64,000 nucleotides of DNA from Frigoribacterium faeni (GCF_011761235.1 NZ_JAAOYW010000003.1:310001-374000), one strand, 5' to 3'; positions 31,080 to 40,314 are shown, counted from the stretch's first letter. Notes: generated from the letters alone by a model not told the origin. Program-made: numbers and translations.

Positions 31080-32837
31080 ATGGCGGACACCGTCGCCGAC
31101 CAGATCATCGCCCAGCTCGTCGCCGCCGGAGTCCGGCGCATCTACGGGATCGTCGGCGACAGCCTGAACCCGATCGTCGACGCGGTGCGCCGCACCGGCG
31201 GCTCGGCGAAGGGCGGCATCGACTGGATCCACGTGCGCAACGAGGAGGCCGCGGCGTTCATGGCCTCGGGCGACGCGCAGATGAGCGGCGAGCTCGCCGT
31301 CTGCGCCGGTTCGTGCGGCCCCGGCAACCTGCACCTCATCAACGGCCTCTACGACGCCCACCGCAGCCGTGCCAAGGTGCTCGCCATCGCGAGCCACATC
31401 CCGAGCGCGATGATCGGCAGCGACTACTTCCAGGAGACGCACCCCGACCGGCTCTTCGTCGAGTGCTCGGGCTACTCCGAGATGATCTCGACGGCCGTCC
31501 AGTCGCCGTCGGTGGTCGCGTCCGCGATCCGCCACACGATGGCGGGCCACGGCGTCAGCGTCGTCACGCTGCCCGGCGACATCGCCGAGCTCGAGGCCCA
31601 GGGGTCGACCCCGCCGTTCCTCACCACCCGTGCCCCCGAGCTCGTGCCCGCGCAGGAGGACGTCCAGGCGCTCGCCGACGCGATCAACGCCGCGGGCACG
31701 GTCGCGTTCTTCGTCGGCGAGGGCGGACGCGGCGCCCACGACGAGATCATCGAGCTGGCCGGCGTCGTCGGGGCGCCGATCGGCCACAGCCTGCGCGGCA
31801 AGGACGTCGTCCAGCACGACAACCCCTACGACGTGGGCATGACGGGCCTGCTCGGCTACGGCGCGGCCCACGCGGGCATCCACGACGCCGACCTGCTCGT
31901 GCTGCTCGGCACCGACTTCCCGTACCCGCAGTTCCTGCCCGACGGCGACCAGGTGAAGGTCGCCCAGGTCGACGTCGAGGCCGCCGTGATCGGCCGCCGT
32001 GCGACCGTGCACGTGCCGGTGCACGGCGCGGTCCTGCCCACCCTGCGCATGCTCATGCCCCTCGTCGAGGCCAAGAAGAGCCGCCGGTTCCTCGAGAAGA
32101 CGCTCAAGAAGCACGAGAAGCTGATGAACGGCGTCGTCGGGGCGTACACGAAGAAGGCCGAGAAGCTCGTCCCGATCCACCCCGAGTACGCGGCCTCGAT
32201 CCTCGACGAGATCGCGGCCGACGACGCGATCTTCACCGCCGACACCGGCATGGCCAACGTGTGGGCCGCGCGGTACGTCACGCCGACCGCCGGCCGTCGC
32301 ATCTTCGGCTCGTACCTGCACGGCTCGATGGCGAACGCCCTGCCGCACGCCCTCGGCGCCCAGCTCGCGTTCCCGGGCCGCCAGGTGGTGTCCATGTCCG
32401 GCGACGGCGGGCTCTCGATGCTGATGGGCGAGCTGATCACGGCGAAGATGTACGAGATCCCCGTGAAGATCGTCGTCTTCAACAACTCGACGCTGGGCCT
32501 CGTCAAGCTCGAGATGCTCGTCGACGGGTACCCCGACTTCGGCGTCGACGTGCCCTACGTCGACTACGCGGCCGTGGCCCGCTCGATCGGCATCCACGCG
32601 GTGCACGTCGACCAGCCGGGCGACCTGCGCGACGGGTTCGAGGCGGTCTTCGAGCACGACGGGCCGGCCCTCATCGACATCGCGACCGACCCGCAGGCGC
32701 TCTCGCTGCCGCCGGCCATCACCGGCTCCCAGGTCAAGGGCTTCTCGCTGGCCATGTCGAAGATCGTCATGAACGGCGGGGCCGGCGAGGTCGTCTCGAT
32801 GGCCCGCTCGAACCTGCGGAACGTGCCCCGCCCGTAG
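31080..32837 (+). CDS. poxB: Pyruvate dehydrogenase (quinone)/TPP-dependent oxidase
   Basis: A 585-residue TPP- and FAD-dependent peripheral membrane enzyme that oxidises pyruvate to acetate and CO2 with electrons going to quinone. Order: N-terminal Pyr domain with the catalytic Glu in HVRNEEAAAF (residues 51-60), central FAD domain, C-terminal PP domain with GDGGLSML at 441-448 and the paired Asn at 468-469. Length fits PoxB (about 570-585). ATG with GGAGG upstream. A hairpin terminator follows. Acetate overflow would complement phosphoketolase acetyl-phosphate. Assignment as PoxB rather than another TPP oxidase rests on overall layout. Confidence 0.9.
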   Translation: MADTVADQIIAQLVAAGVRRIYGIVGDSLNPIVDAVRRTGGSAKGGIDWIHVRNEEAAAFMASGDAQMSGELAVCAGSCGPGNLHLINGLYDAHRSRAKVLAIASHIPSAMIGSDYFQETHPDRLFVECSGYSEMISTAVQSPSVVASAIRHTMAGHGVSVVTLPGDIAELEAQGSTPPFLTTRAPELVPAQEDVQALADAINAAGTVAFFVGEGGRGAHDEIIELAGVVGAPIGHSLRGKDVVQHDNPYDVGMTGLLGYGAAHAGIHDADLLVLLGTDFPYPQFLPDGDQVKVAQVDVEAAVIGRRATVHVPVHGAVLPTLRMLMPLVEAKKSRRFLEKTLKKHEKLMNGVVGAYTKKAEKLVPIHPEYAASILDEIAADDAIFTADTGMANVWAARYVTPTAGRRIFGSYLHGSMANALPHALGAQLAFPGRQVVSMSGDGGLSMLMGELITAKMYEIPVKIVVFNNSTLGLVKLEMLVDGYPDFGVDVPYVDYAAVARSIGIHAVHVDQPGDLRDGFEAVFEHDGPALIDIATDPQALSLPPAITGSQVKGFSLAMSKIVMNGGAGEVVSMARSNLRNVPRP

Positions 32838-32846
32838 CGGGAGCAC

Positions 32847-32890
32847 AGGAGGCGCGGTGCCGGTCCCACAGGACGGGCACCGCGCCTCCT
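32847..32890. terminator. Hairpin terminator built from an inverted GGAGGCGCGG pair
   Basis: Two 10-mer copies (32848-32857 and 32880-32889, opposite orientation) are the outer part of a 20-position stem with one mismatch and a CACA loop. It follows poxB and separates it from the converging maltokinase gene. Confidence 0.85.
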
Positions 32891-32921
32891 TCGTCCGTCC
32901 CGCCCCCGGGCGGCTACGGGG

Positions 32922-34277
32922 TCAGCCCGCGCGGCGACCCGAGCGCGCGACGAGGCGGGCGACGGCGGCGAGGGGGATGCCGATCCAGTCGGGCCGGTTC
33001 CGCTTCTCGTAGATGGCCTCGTAGACGGCCTTGTCGATCTCGAACGCGTCGAGCAGGGCCCGCTGGGCGCGCACGTCGACGCCCGACGACGCGATGTAGC
33101 CGTCGACGAACGCGACCCGGGCGTCGTGCGCCCACGCCGACGCGTCGACCGCGGGCGTCTGCTGCGCCAGCGACCCCGCGACGTAGTCGAACGAGCGGAG
33201 CATGCCGGCGATGTCGCGGATCGTCAGGTCCGGCCGCGAGCGCTCGGGCATGGGCCGCAGGGGCTCGCCCTCGAAGTCGAGCAGCACCCAGCCCCGCGTG
33301 GGCGACTGCAGCGCCTGCCCGAGGTGCAGGTCGCCGTGGATCCGCTGCAGGCTCGGCCACGTCAGCGACTCGGCCGCCTCGTACACGGCGAGCACCGCCT
33401 CCTCGTGCTCGGCGATCTCGGGCACCTCGCGGGCGGCGATCGAGATGCGGCGGCGCATGCTGGTGAGGGCGTCGGCGACGGCGTCGTCGTCGGCGGGCAC
33501 CGTGCCGAGCCGGTCGGCGAGCGTCGCGTGCACCTCGGCGACCGCGGTGCCGAGCTCGCGGGCCGACGTCGTGAAGTCGGCTCGGGCCGAGGCGGCGTCG
33601 AGGGCGACGCGCCAGGCGTCCTCCGCACCGGCGAGGAACTCCTGCGAGAAGGCCAGGTGGCCGTGGGCCCGGCCCTCGTCGCGACCCGGGTCGGGCCAGC
33701 TGGCCTGCAGCGAGCCGAACGTGGTGGGCACGCGGGTCGACCCTCCCTCGGTGAGCGCCGCCTGCGTGGTGACGTCGGGGTTGTCGCCGTGGTGCAGCAC
33801 CCGGAACACCTTCGCGATGGCGTGCTCGACGGGGCCGCCGTCGAGGTCGTAGATGATCGACGTGTTCGACTGCTCGCCCGTGAGCACGCGCGAACGGCGC
33901 ACCTGCCCGGCCTCGACCAGGGAGGTGCCGTCGACGACGACGTCCGAGCCGTCGACGTGCGAGCCCGCCGACATCAGCTCGAAGAGGTGCCGCGCCCACG
34001 CCGGGTCGTGCGGGGCGTCGTAGAGGTACAGGTCGTCGGCCGAGCCGATGAAGGCCGCGTCGCCGCCGGGCAGCGGGGTGCGACGGGCGACCACGGGCAC
34101 CTGGTAGAGCACGGGCAGGTCGGGGGCCTCGTCGACGACGAGCAGCGTGATCGCCAGCACCCCGTCGAGGTCGGCCTCGAACGAGCCGATCACCCGGATC
34201 GCGGGCGTGCTGCCCTTCGTGGCGTACCAGCGCTGGCGCGCCATCCATCCGGCAAGGGTCGGCGCGACGTCGCTCAT
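32922..34277 (-). CDS. mak: Maltokinase (trehalose/GlgE pathway type)
   Basis: A 451-residue kinase that phosphorylates maltose to maltose-1-phosphate, the donor for GlgE alpha-glucan synthesis. N-terminal cap (LAGWMARQRWYATKG), then APH-like fold with GEQSNTSIIY, Brenner HGDLHLGQ near residue 325 and metal site LLDFEGEP. Length matches Pep2/Mak (about 430-460). Leaderless (TAGGGT 6 nt before ATG at 34277). In mycobacteria mak often sits with treS/glgE; neither is here, so it is an orphan copy. No reading of regulation. Confidence 0.88.
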   Translation of the reverse strand: MSDVAPTLAGWMARQRWYATKGSTPAIRVIGSFEADLDGVLAITLLVVDEAPDLPVLYQVPVVARRTPLPGGDAAFIGSADDLYLYDAPHDPAWARHLFELMSAGSHVDGSDVVVDGTSLVEAGQVRRSRVLTGEQSNTSIIYDLDGGPVEHAIAKVFRVLHHGDNPDVTTQAALTEGGSTRVPTTFGSLQASWPDPGRDEGRAHGHLAFSQEFLAGAEDAWRVALDAASARADFTTSARELGTAVAEVHATLADRLGTVPADDDAVADALTSMRRRISIAAREVPEIAEHEEAVLAVYEAAESLTWPSLQRIHGDLHLGQALQSPTRGWVLLDFEGEPLRPMPERSRPDLTIRDIAGMLRSFDYVAGSLAQQTPAVDASAWAHDARVAFVDGYIASSGVDVRAQRALLDAFEIDKAVYEAIYEKRNRPDWIGIPLAAVARLVARSGRRAG

Positions 34278-34349
34278 CGCTCGACCCTACGCCCGGGAGC
34301 GGGCTCCGAGTCCGCCGGGTCCCGAGACCGGTGCGCTAGAACGGTGTGC

Positions 34350-35165
34350 ATGAGCACCCGCGAGCAGACCGAGATCGAGCGCAAGTACGACGTCCGCGAC
34401 GAGGCGGTCGTGCCCGACCTGACGGGCGTCCGCGGCGCCGGCCCGGGCGCGGAGGCCGATGGCGATCCCCAGGGCGACGAGCGAGGCCGAGGAGGCGCGA
34501 GCCCGGTCCTCGAGGTCGCGCGCGTCGACCGCGCCGCCCCCGCGCACCTGCGGGCCGTCTACCACGACACGGACGACCACCTCCTGCTCCGCTCGCGCGT
34601 CACCCTGCGGCGCCGCACCGGCGGGCACGACGAGGGGTGGCACCTCAAGCTGCCGCCCACCGGCCCGGCGGGCTCGAGCGGTCAGCAGACACCCTCGGGC
34701 GACCCCGGGACGACCGGGACCGACCACTCGACGGCCGCCGCCGGCGGGAGGCGCGAGGTGCACGCGCCCCTCGGGGTCGAGGGCTCGGGGGTGCCCGCCG
34801 AGCTGCTCGGCCGCGTCCGGGACCTGCTGGGCGGTCGGCCCGTCTCGCCCGTCGTCGTGCTCGAGACGACGCGCACGGCGACGAGCCTGGTCGGAGCCGA
34901 CGGCTCCGAGCTCGTCGAGGTGGCCGACGACGTCGTCACGGCGACCGTGTCACGGGCGCCCGCGTCGGGGGCGCCGACGTCGTCGGGCGGGGAGCCCGTC
35001 GTCCGGCGCTGGCGCGAGTGGGAGGCCGAGCTCGCCCCCGGTGTGGACGGCGCGTCGGGCGAGGCCCTGCTCGACGCCGTCGAGGCGCGCCTGCTCGACG
35101 CGGGCGCCGTGCCGTCCGCCTCGCGCTCGAAGCTCGCCCGAGCCCTCGGCGCCGAGACCGCCTGA
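34350..35165 (+). CDS. CYTH-domain protein (triphosphate tunnel metalloenzyme)
   Basis: A 271-residue protein with the CYTH signature ExExK at residues 8-12 (EIERK), then basic strands LLRSRVTLRRRTGG and WHLKLPP and the C-terminal acidic WEAELAP. Members hydrolyse inorganic triphosphate or ThTP, or make cAMP. The usual C-terminal CHAD domain is absent. Long Gly/Pro/Asp-rich loops (about 30-50 and 100-130) enlarge it beyond the usual 180-200 residues. Leaderless, TAGAAC 7 nt upstream. A relative of the dispersed 10-mer lies in-frame (34491-34500). Its stop codon opens a 20-bp tandem repeat. Confidence 0.85.
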   Translation: MSTREQTEIERKYDVRDEAVVPDLTGVRGAGPGAEADGDPQGDERGRGGASPVLEVARVDRAAPAHLRAVYHDTDDHLLLRSRVTLRRRTGGHDEGWHLKLPPTGPAGSSGQQTPSGDPGTTGTDHSTAAAGGRREVHAPLGVEGSGVPAELLGRVRDLLGGRPVSPVVVLETTRTATSLVGADGSELVEVADDVVTATVSRAPASGAPTSSGGEPVVRRWREWEAELAPGVDGASGEALLDAVEARLLDAGAVPSASRSKLARALGAETA

Positions 35166-35215
35166 GACCGCCCGCGTCGGCCTGAGACCGCCCGCGTCCA
35201 CCTGAGACCGCCTGC
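35161..35215. repeat. 20-bp tandem repeat (about 2.7 copies) spanning the CYTH stop codon
   Basis: CCTGAGACCGCCCGCGTCGG, CCTGAGACCGCCCGCGTCCA, then CCTGAGACCGCCTGC. The first TGA is the CYTH stop (35163-35165); the other copies repeat it in the same position. Confidence 0.9.
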
Positions 35216-35243
35216 TACAGCCTGCGGCCGCCGAGGCTCGGCG

Positions 35244-35786
35244 TCAGCCGGCCCGGCGCGACTCGAGCAGCGCCTCGATCCGTCGGACGGTGGCGTCGTT
35301 CCGCGCCGTCACCGGCACGCCCAGCGACCGCCACCACGCGGCGGGCACCCGGCTGGCGAGCACACCGGACGGCAGCCACTGGTAGACCGCCTCGCCCGTC
35401 ACGACCATGAGCTCGGGGGCGAGGTCGGACGCGGGAGGCGCCTCCGCGACCACGGGACGACCCGCCTGGGCGAACGCGACCGACAGCGTGCGCGGCTCGC
35501 GTGCCCCGTCGCGCAGCGGGTTCGCCGCGGCGATCCGCCGGAACGCGTCGGCGGCGAGGACGACGAGCTCGGCGTCGACGCCCGTCCGCTCGCGGACGGC
35601 CGCGCGGAGGGCGTCGGCGTCACGGGCGCCCAGCGGCTCGGCCGCGGAGAACACGAGGTTGCCGCTGTTCAGCACGGTCGCCGGGCGCTCGTGGCCGAGG
35701 TCGAGGGCCGCGCCGCGCAGGTCCGCCATGGGGACGCGCCCCGCCGTCCCCACGTTGACGCCCCTCAGCAGCGCGACGTGGTCCAC
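35244..35786 (-). CDS. DUF1697-family protein
   Basis: A 180-residue cytosolic protein of the DUF1697 family. It has the typical ALLRGVNVGTAGRVPMADLRGAALDLG start, the central VLNSGNLVFS, and a late WLPSGVLASRV and ARNDATVRRI. Function of the family is unknown. GTG start at 35786 is chosen because it begins this motif; it lies 8 bp after the oligopeptidase stop and probably belongs to the same transcript. Confidence 0.88.
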   Translation of the reverse strand: MDHVALLRGVNVGTAGRVPMADLRGAALDLGHERPATVLNSGNLVFSAAEPLGARDADALRAAVRERTGVDAELVVLAADAFRRIAAANPLRDGAREPRTLSVAFAQAGRPVVAEAPPASDLAPELMVVTGEAVYQWLPSGVLASRVPAAWWRSLGVPVTARNDATVRRIEALLESRRAG

Positions 35787-35794
35787 GAGGTCGC

Positions 35795-37903
35795 TCAGGC
35801 CCGGCCGAGCACGTCGAGCAGCCAGGCGAGCTCGAAGGCCCGCTCGCGCCACGACTCGTACCGGCCGCTCACGCCGCCGTGGCCCGCCGACATCTCGGTC
35901 TTCAGCAGCACGGGGGCGCCGACGTCGCGCAGCCGCGCCGTCCACTTCGCGGGCTCGACGTAGAGCACCCGGGTGTCGTTGAGCGACGTCACGGCGAGGA
36001 TGCGCGGGTAGCGCACGCCCTCGCGCACGTTCTCGTAGGGGGTGTACCCGGCCATGTACTCGTACACCTCGGCGTCGTGCAGGGGGTCGCCCCACTCGTC
36101 CCACTCGATGACGGTCAGCGGGAGCGACGGGTCGAGGATGCTCGTCAGGGCGTCGACGAAGGGCACGCCCGCGACGATGCCCGCGAAGCGGTCGGGGGCG
36201 AGGTTCGCGACGGCGCCCATGAGCAGCCCGCCGGCGCTGCCGCCCTCGGCGACGAGCAGTTCCGGGCTGGTCCGCCCCTCGGCGATCAGGTGGTCGGCGA
36301 CGTCGACGAAGTCGGTGAACGTGTTCTTCTTCGAGAGGGTCTTGCCCTGCTCGTACCAGGCACGGCCCATCTCGCCGCCGCCGCGCACGTGGGCGACGGC
36401 GAAGACCACGCCGCGGTCGAGCATCGAGAGCCGGGCGACGCTGAAGCCCGGGTCGATGCTGTGCTCGTACGAGCCGTAGCCGTACAGGTGCAGCGGCGCG
36501 GGCTCGCCGGCGGACACGGCGTCCCGGCGCCAGACGAGCGAGACGGGGATGCGCGTGCCGTCGGCGGCGGTCGCCCACTCGCGCGCCTGCTCGTAGTCGG
36601 CCGGGTCGTAGTCGCCGAGCACGACCTGCTGCTTGAGCACGCGGCGCTCGCCGTTGCGGACGTCGAGGTCGACGACGGTCGAGGGGGTCGTGAACGAGGT
36701 GTGCACGAAGCGGACCGTCGGCTGGGCGAACTCGGGGCCGCCCGAGGCCCCCGCCGAGAAGAGCGGCTCGTCGAAGGCGACCTCGACGGGCGCGCCGATG
36801 CCCGCCTCGTCGAGGGGCAGCACGGCGAACCGGGGCAGCGCCTCACGGCGGTACTCGACGACGAGGTGCCCGGCGAACGCGTCGACCGACTCGAGGCGGA
36901 CGGCCTGGTCGTGCGGCAGCACGACCTGCCGGTCGGTGGTCGAGGTCGGGTCGTCGGCCGGCACGTCGACGAGCTCGAAGTTCTCGGCGCCGTCGTTGTG
37001 CACGACGAGGAGGCGGTCGCTGCCGGCCACCACGGCGTGCTCCACCTCGTACTCGACGCCCTCCCGGCGGGGCCAGACGACGCGGAACTCGCCGGTCGGG
37101 TGGGTCGCGTCGAGCAGCCAGGTCTCGCTCGTGATCTTCGAGCCCATCTCGACGAGCAGGTACTGGCGGCTGCGGGTGAGGCCGACGCCGATCCAGAAGC
37201 GCTCGTCGGGCTCGGTCATGACGACGACGTCGTCGCCGGTCGTGCCGACGCGGTGCCGCCAGATCGTGTCCGGCCGCCACGCCTCGTCGACCGTGGGGTA
37301 GAAGATCCACTCGCCGGTCGCGTCGAAGACGGCGCCGGGCGCCGTGTCCTCGACGCGGTCGTCGAGGTCGCGGCCCGTCTCGAGGTCGCGGACGCGCAGC
37401 ACGTACCGCTCGTCGCCGGTGGTGTCGACGGCCCAGGCGAGCCGGGTGCCGTCGGCCGAGACGTCGAAGCTGCCGAGGGAGAAGAACTCGTGGCCGTCGG
37501 CCTCGACGTTGCCGTCGAGCAGCACCTGCTCGCCGTCGGCGGGCCGGTCGGCCGCGATCGCCGGGGGAGTCCAGTCGTCCGGCCCCGAGATCGGCGCGCG
37601 GCAGTGGATGCCGTACTGCTGGCCCTCGGCGGTGCGCGAGTAGTACCACCAGGCGCCCTCGCGGACGGGGACGCCGAGGTCCGTCTCCTGGACCCGGCCC
37701 TTGATCTCGTCGAAGATCGTCTCGCGGAGACCGGCGAGGTGGTCGGTCTGCTCGGCGGTCCAGGCGTTCTCGGCCTCGAGGTGGGCGATCACCTCGGGGT
37801 CCTCCTTGTCGCGCAGCCACTCGTACGCGTCGACGACGTCGTGGCCGTGGTGGCTGCGGACGACGGGCTTCTGCGGGGCACGGGGCGGGGTGAGGGAGGC
37901 CAT
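35795..37903 (-). CDS. ptrB: Oligopeptidase B (S9 prolyl-oligopeptidase family)
   Basis: A 702-residue cytosolic serine peptidase that cuts small peptides after basic residues. An N-terminal seven-bladed propeller (about 80-410) gates a C-terminal alpha/beta hydrolase domain: GGSAGG (Ser near 554), Asp in SLNDTRV and His in SAGHGG. Length fits oligopeptidase B (about 680-710). Leaderless (TAGGCT 6 nt before ATG at 37903). DUF1697 follows closely. Specificity inferred from family. Confidence 0.92.
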   Translation of the reverse strand: MASLTPPRAPQKPVVRSHHGHDVVDAYEWLRDKEDPEVIAHLEAENAWTAEQTDHLAGLRETIFDEIKGRVQETDLGVPVREGAWWYYSRTAEGQQYGIHCRAPISGPDDWTPPAIAADRPADGEQVLLDGNVEADGHEFFSLGSFDVSADGTRLAWAVDTTGDERYVLRVRDLETGRDLDDRVEDTAPGAVFDATGEWIFYPTVDEAWRPDTIWRHRVGTTGDDVVVMTEPDERFWIGVGLTRSRQYLLVEMGSKITSETWLLDATHPTGEFRVVWPRREGVEYEVEHAVVAGSDRLLVVHNDGAENFELVDVPADDPTSTTDRQVVLPHDQAVRLESVDAFAGHLVVEYRREALPRFAVLPLDEAGIGAPVEVAFDEPLFSAGASGGPEFAQPTVRFVHTSFTTPSTVVDLDVRNGERRVLKQQVVLGDYDPADYEQAREWATAADGTRIPVSLVWRRDAVSAGEPAPLHLYGYGSYEHSIDPGFSVARLSMLDRGVVFAVAHVRGGGEMGRAWYEQGKTLSKKNTFTDFVDVADHLIAEGRTSPELLVAEGGSAGGLLMGAVANLAPDRFAGIVAGVPFVDALTSILDPSLPLTVIEWDEWGDPLHDAEVYEYMAGYTPYENVREGVRYPRILAVTSLNDTRVLYVEPAKWTARLRDVGAPVLLKTEMSAGHGGVSGRYESWRERAFELAWLLDVLGRA

Positions 37904-37936
37904 CGCGCCAGCCTAGCCAGCCGCGCCCGCCGTGCC

Positions 37937-38734
37937 TCAGACCCGGCGGTCGGTGCCCGTGAGGCCGTCCTGGTCGGGCACCTCGGGGTACTCGTCGGAG
38001 GCGACGTCGACGTCGGCGGGGCCGGGCGCGGCCTCCTGCCGCCGTATCTCGGCCGCCTCGTCGGCGGTGCCGGCCTTCTCGGCGCCGCCCGCGGAGCGGA
38101 CGCCGGGCAGCGTGACCGTGCCGTCGAGGTCGTCGTCGGGCAGGTCGGTGCGGTCGTCGCGCGCGTCGGTCGTCATGCGGTCGACGCTACCCGCGCCTCC
38201 CGGTCGCAGCACGTCGTCGGCGAGCAGCGTCGGCGGCGTCAGCCCGGACACGGTGGGGGAGAGGTGGGCCTCGCCGGGCTCGAGGTCGGCGATGGCGCGG
38301 CGGTCGTCGCGGAGCCGCCGCACGCTCGCGTTGAGCCGGGCGTGCAGCTGCATGAGGTGCAGGCGGTAGAGGTCGGGCTGGTCGTCGCTGTCGTCGAGGA
38401 ACGTGTTGCAGGCCAGCGTCATCTCGTTGAGCACGGGCAGCGCGGTGCTGCGGGGGCGGGTGCGCCGACGGGCCGCGCGGATGACGCCCCGCAGCGCGCC
38501 GATCGAGCGCCGGGCGTGCTGCCAGTCGGGGTCGCTCGCCGCGGCGTCGGGGCTGCGCGTCGCCCGCACGCGGCGCAGCACGCGCCGGAAGTGGATCTCG
38601 GTCACGAGCTCGTTGAGCGCGGCTGCCTCGGCCCGGCGCGACTCGAGCAGCCGGACGAGCAGGTTCGAGCCGAAGGCCGCCCCCGCGCCGAGGAACGCGC
38701 CGAGGGTGACGGTGAGGACGTCGCTCCAGATCAT
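37937..38734 (-). CDS. Membrane-anchored protein with acidic C-terminal tail
   Basis: A 265-residue protein of unknown function. One N-terminal hydrophobic segment (VLTVTLGAFLGAGAAFGSN), then a cytosolic helical region rich in Arg (EIHFRRVLRRVRATRS; YRLHLMQLHARLNASVRRLRDDRR), then about 80 acidic/Gly/Pro residues. Leaderless (TACCGT 6 nt before the ATG). A GGAGGCGCGG copy (38191-38200) is in frame in the tail. It converges with nothing close; ptrB is immediately downstream on the same strand. Confidence 0.7.
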   Translation of the reverse strand: MIWSDVLTVTLGAFLGAGAAFGSNLLVRLLESRRAEAAALNELVTEIHFRRVLRRVRATRSPDAAASDPDWQHARRSIGALRGVIRAARRRTRPRSTALPVLNEMTLACNTFLDDSDDQPDLYRLHLMQLHARLNASVRRLRDDRRAIADLEPGEAHLSPTVSGLTPPTLLADDVLRPGGAGSVDRMTTDARDDRTDLPDDDLDGTVTLPGVRSAGGAEKAGTADEAAEIRRQEAAPGPADVDVASDEYPEVPDQDGLTGTDRRV

Positions 38735-38845
38735 GCGGCCACGGTAGCGGCGACCCCCGACACGGGCGAGGGGCGCGGCGGCCCGGACGGCCCCGGCCCG
38801 GTGCGGCCCCGGGCGCCCGCGGTCCGGTGCGGTCCGGCGAGCCGC

Positions 38846-39196
38846 TCAGCGGGAGGCCGCGTCGATGCGCCCCATCAGCGACCAGACGGCCCGCGACAGC
38901 TCGGGGTGCCACAGGGCGACCCCGCGCAGGAACCGCAGCTCGTCGTCCGTGCCGAGGCCGCCCGCGACGGGCACGCCCCCGACGCCCCGGGCGTCGGCGC
39001 GCAGGCCGATGACGACCTGCTCGTCGACGGTGGGGAGCGACGGCACGACGTCCCACGGGTCCTCTCCGCCGCGGCAGCGCAGCTCGACCAGCGCGGCGAG
39101 CTCGTCGTGCGCCTCGGCCCGCAGCACCTCGAGGCTGCGGCCGGCGCCGCGGAACTCCGGCACGCCCCCGAGCGGGGCGTCGGGCGTCTCGGGCAT
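38846..39196 (-). CDS. Hypothetical protein, 116 aa
   Basis: Not recognised. It begins MPETPDAPLGGVPEFRGAGR, then helices with HDELAALVELRCRGGEDPWDVVPSLPTVDEQVVIG and ends FLRGVALWHPELSRAVWSLMGRI. Soluble. Leaderless (TAGGGT 7 nt before ATG at 39196). Divergent from the Nudix gene by 99 bp, so the two promoters are back to back. Confidence 0.65.
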   Translation of the reverse strand: MPETPDAPLGGVPEFRGAGRSLEVLRAEAHDELAALVELRCRGGEDPWDVVPSLPTVDEQVVIGLRADARGVGGVPVAGGLGTDDELRFLRGVALWHPELSRAVWSLMGRIDAASR

Positions 39197-39295
39197 GACG
39201 ACGACCCTACGCGGCGCGCCCCGGGCGGCTCCCGGGCGCCGCGTCCCCCGCGGGCCGGGCCCCTCGCCCGCCGGCCCGTCGCTAGCCTGGGCCGC

Positions 39296-39778
39296 ATGCC
39301 CTACCGCGTCTGCGTCACGTACCTGCTCCGCGAGCACGACGGGGTCGCCCAGGTGCTGCTCGGCCGCAAGAAGACCGGTCTCGGCGCGGGCTACCACGTC
39401 GGGCTCGGCGGCAAGCTCGAGCCCGGCGAGACGGCGGTCGACGCCGCGGTCCGCGAGGTGGCCGAGGAGGCGGGCGTGACGGTCGACCCGGCCGACCTCG
39501 ACCCCCGGGGCGAGCTGCTCTACCTGTTCCCGCACCGCGAGTCGTGGAGCCAGCGGTCGTCGGTCTTCGTGACGAGTCGCTGGCAGGGCGAGCCGGCCGA
39601 GAGCGACGAGCTGGTCCCGGCCTGGCACGACGTGGCCGCCCTGCCCGCGGGGGACATGTGGGACGACGCCCGACGGTGGCTGCCCGGGGTCCTCGCCGGG
39701 GGACACGTGGCCCACGAGTTCACCTTCGGCGCCGACCTCGCGACGGTGGTCTCCGACCGGCCGCTCACCGCCTCCTGA
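39296..39778 (+). CDS. Nudix hydrolase, MutT/MTH1-like
   Basis: A 160-residue hydrolase of nucleoside diphosphate derivatives. The Nudix box GKLEPGETAVDAAVREVAEEAGV is at residues 39-61, preceded by GRKKTGLGAGYHVGLGG, which resembles the MTH1 group that cleans 8-oxo-dGTP and other oxidised nucleotides. Leaderless: TAGCCT 7 nt before the ATG. A housekeeping role against oxidised nucleotides fits the redox genes in the window. Exact substrate not readable. Confidence 0.9.
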   Translation: MPYRVCVTYLLREHDGVAQVLLGRKKTGLGAGYHVGLGGKLEPGETAVDAAVREVAEEAGVTVDPADLDPRGELLYLFPHRESWSQRSSVFVTSRWQGEPAESDELVPAWHDVAALPAGDMWDDARRWLPGVLAGGHVAHEFTFGADLATVVSDRPLTAS

Positions 39779-39935
39779 ACCGCCTCCCGGTCCGCAGAAC
39801 GGAGGACTCCGCCGCGTTCTGCCCCCGCTCGGGTGCCCCCGCAAGAGGGGGACGCACTCGGCCGGTGTCGTCCCTAGAGTCGGTCGAGACGAGTCATTCG
39901 GGTGACAGATCACCACGATCAGGAGAGAGCGCGAC

Positions 39936-40241
39936 ATGAGCGGACACCAGGCGGTCACCATCCGCGCGACACGCGCGACGGGTGACGTTCGCCGGTGGTC
40001 CGGTCTGTCGCTGACGACGCCGCTATGGGCGGTGGCCCTCGGGTGGGCCGTCGCCGCTGCCGCGATCGTCGTCGGCGCCCTGCTGGGGAGCACGGGCCTC
40101 GCGCTCTCCCTGATCGGCACCGCCGCGGTGCTCACGCGCTTCGCGGTCGTCGCCGTCCGCCACGCGAACTCGGACCGGGCCGCCGAACAGGCCCTGTCCG
40201 CCAGGCGCGAGGCGGCTGCGGTCGCCGCCGGGAGCCGCTGA
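39936..40241 (+). CDS. Small membrane protein, 101 aa
   Basis: Two adjacent hydrophobic helices (about residues 27-48 and 52-73, PLWAVALGWAVAAAAIVVGALL) with basic ends. An AGGAG ribosome site precedes the ATG. The 157-bp gap upstream contains a GCAGAACG/CGTTCTGC hairpin and another CCCCC/GGGGG one. Not recognised. Confidence 0.7.
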   Translation: MSGHQAVTIRATRATGDVRRWSGLSLTTPLWAVALGWAVAAAAIVVGALLGSTGLALSLIGTAAVLTRFAVVAVRHANSDRAAEQALSARREAAAVAAGSR

Positions 40242-40269
40242 CCAGGCGACCGACCTGGCGACCGTGACG

Positions 40270-40298
40270 CGGGCCCGTGTGCAGTGCACACGGGCCCG
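40270..40298. terminator. Palindromic terminator between convergent genes
   Basis: CGGGCCCGTGTGCA (40270-40283) and TGCACACGGGCCCG (40285-40298) are perfect complements around a single G, an almost complete palindrome of 29 bp. Serves the 39936 gene and the converging ABC-2-like gene. Confidence 0.8.
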
Positions 40299-40314
40299 TC
40301 GTCGTCCGGCGCCG

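Noticed and set aside
30591-32846. Large minus-strand frame opposite poxB
   Set aside because: Shadow of PoxB on the other strand; no Shine-Dalgarno, and PoxB has its full TPP and FAD motifs.
35879-39778. A 1299-codon plus-strand frame ending with the Nudix gene
   Set aside because: Only the last 160 codons (from 39296) show Nudix motifs and a promoter-proximal start. The rest is antisense to oligopeptidase B and other genes.
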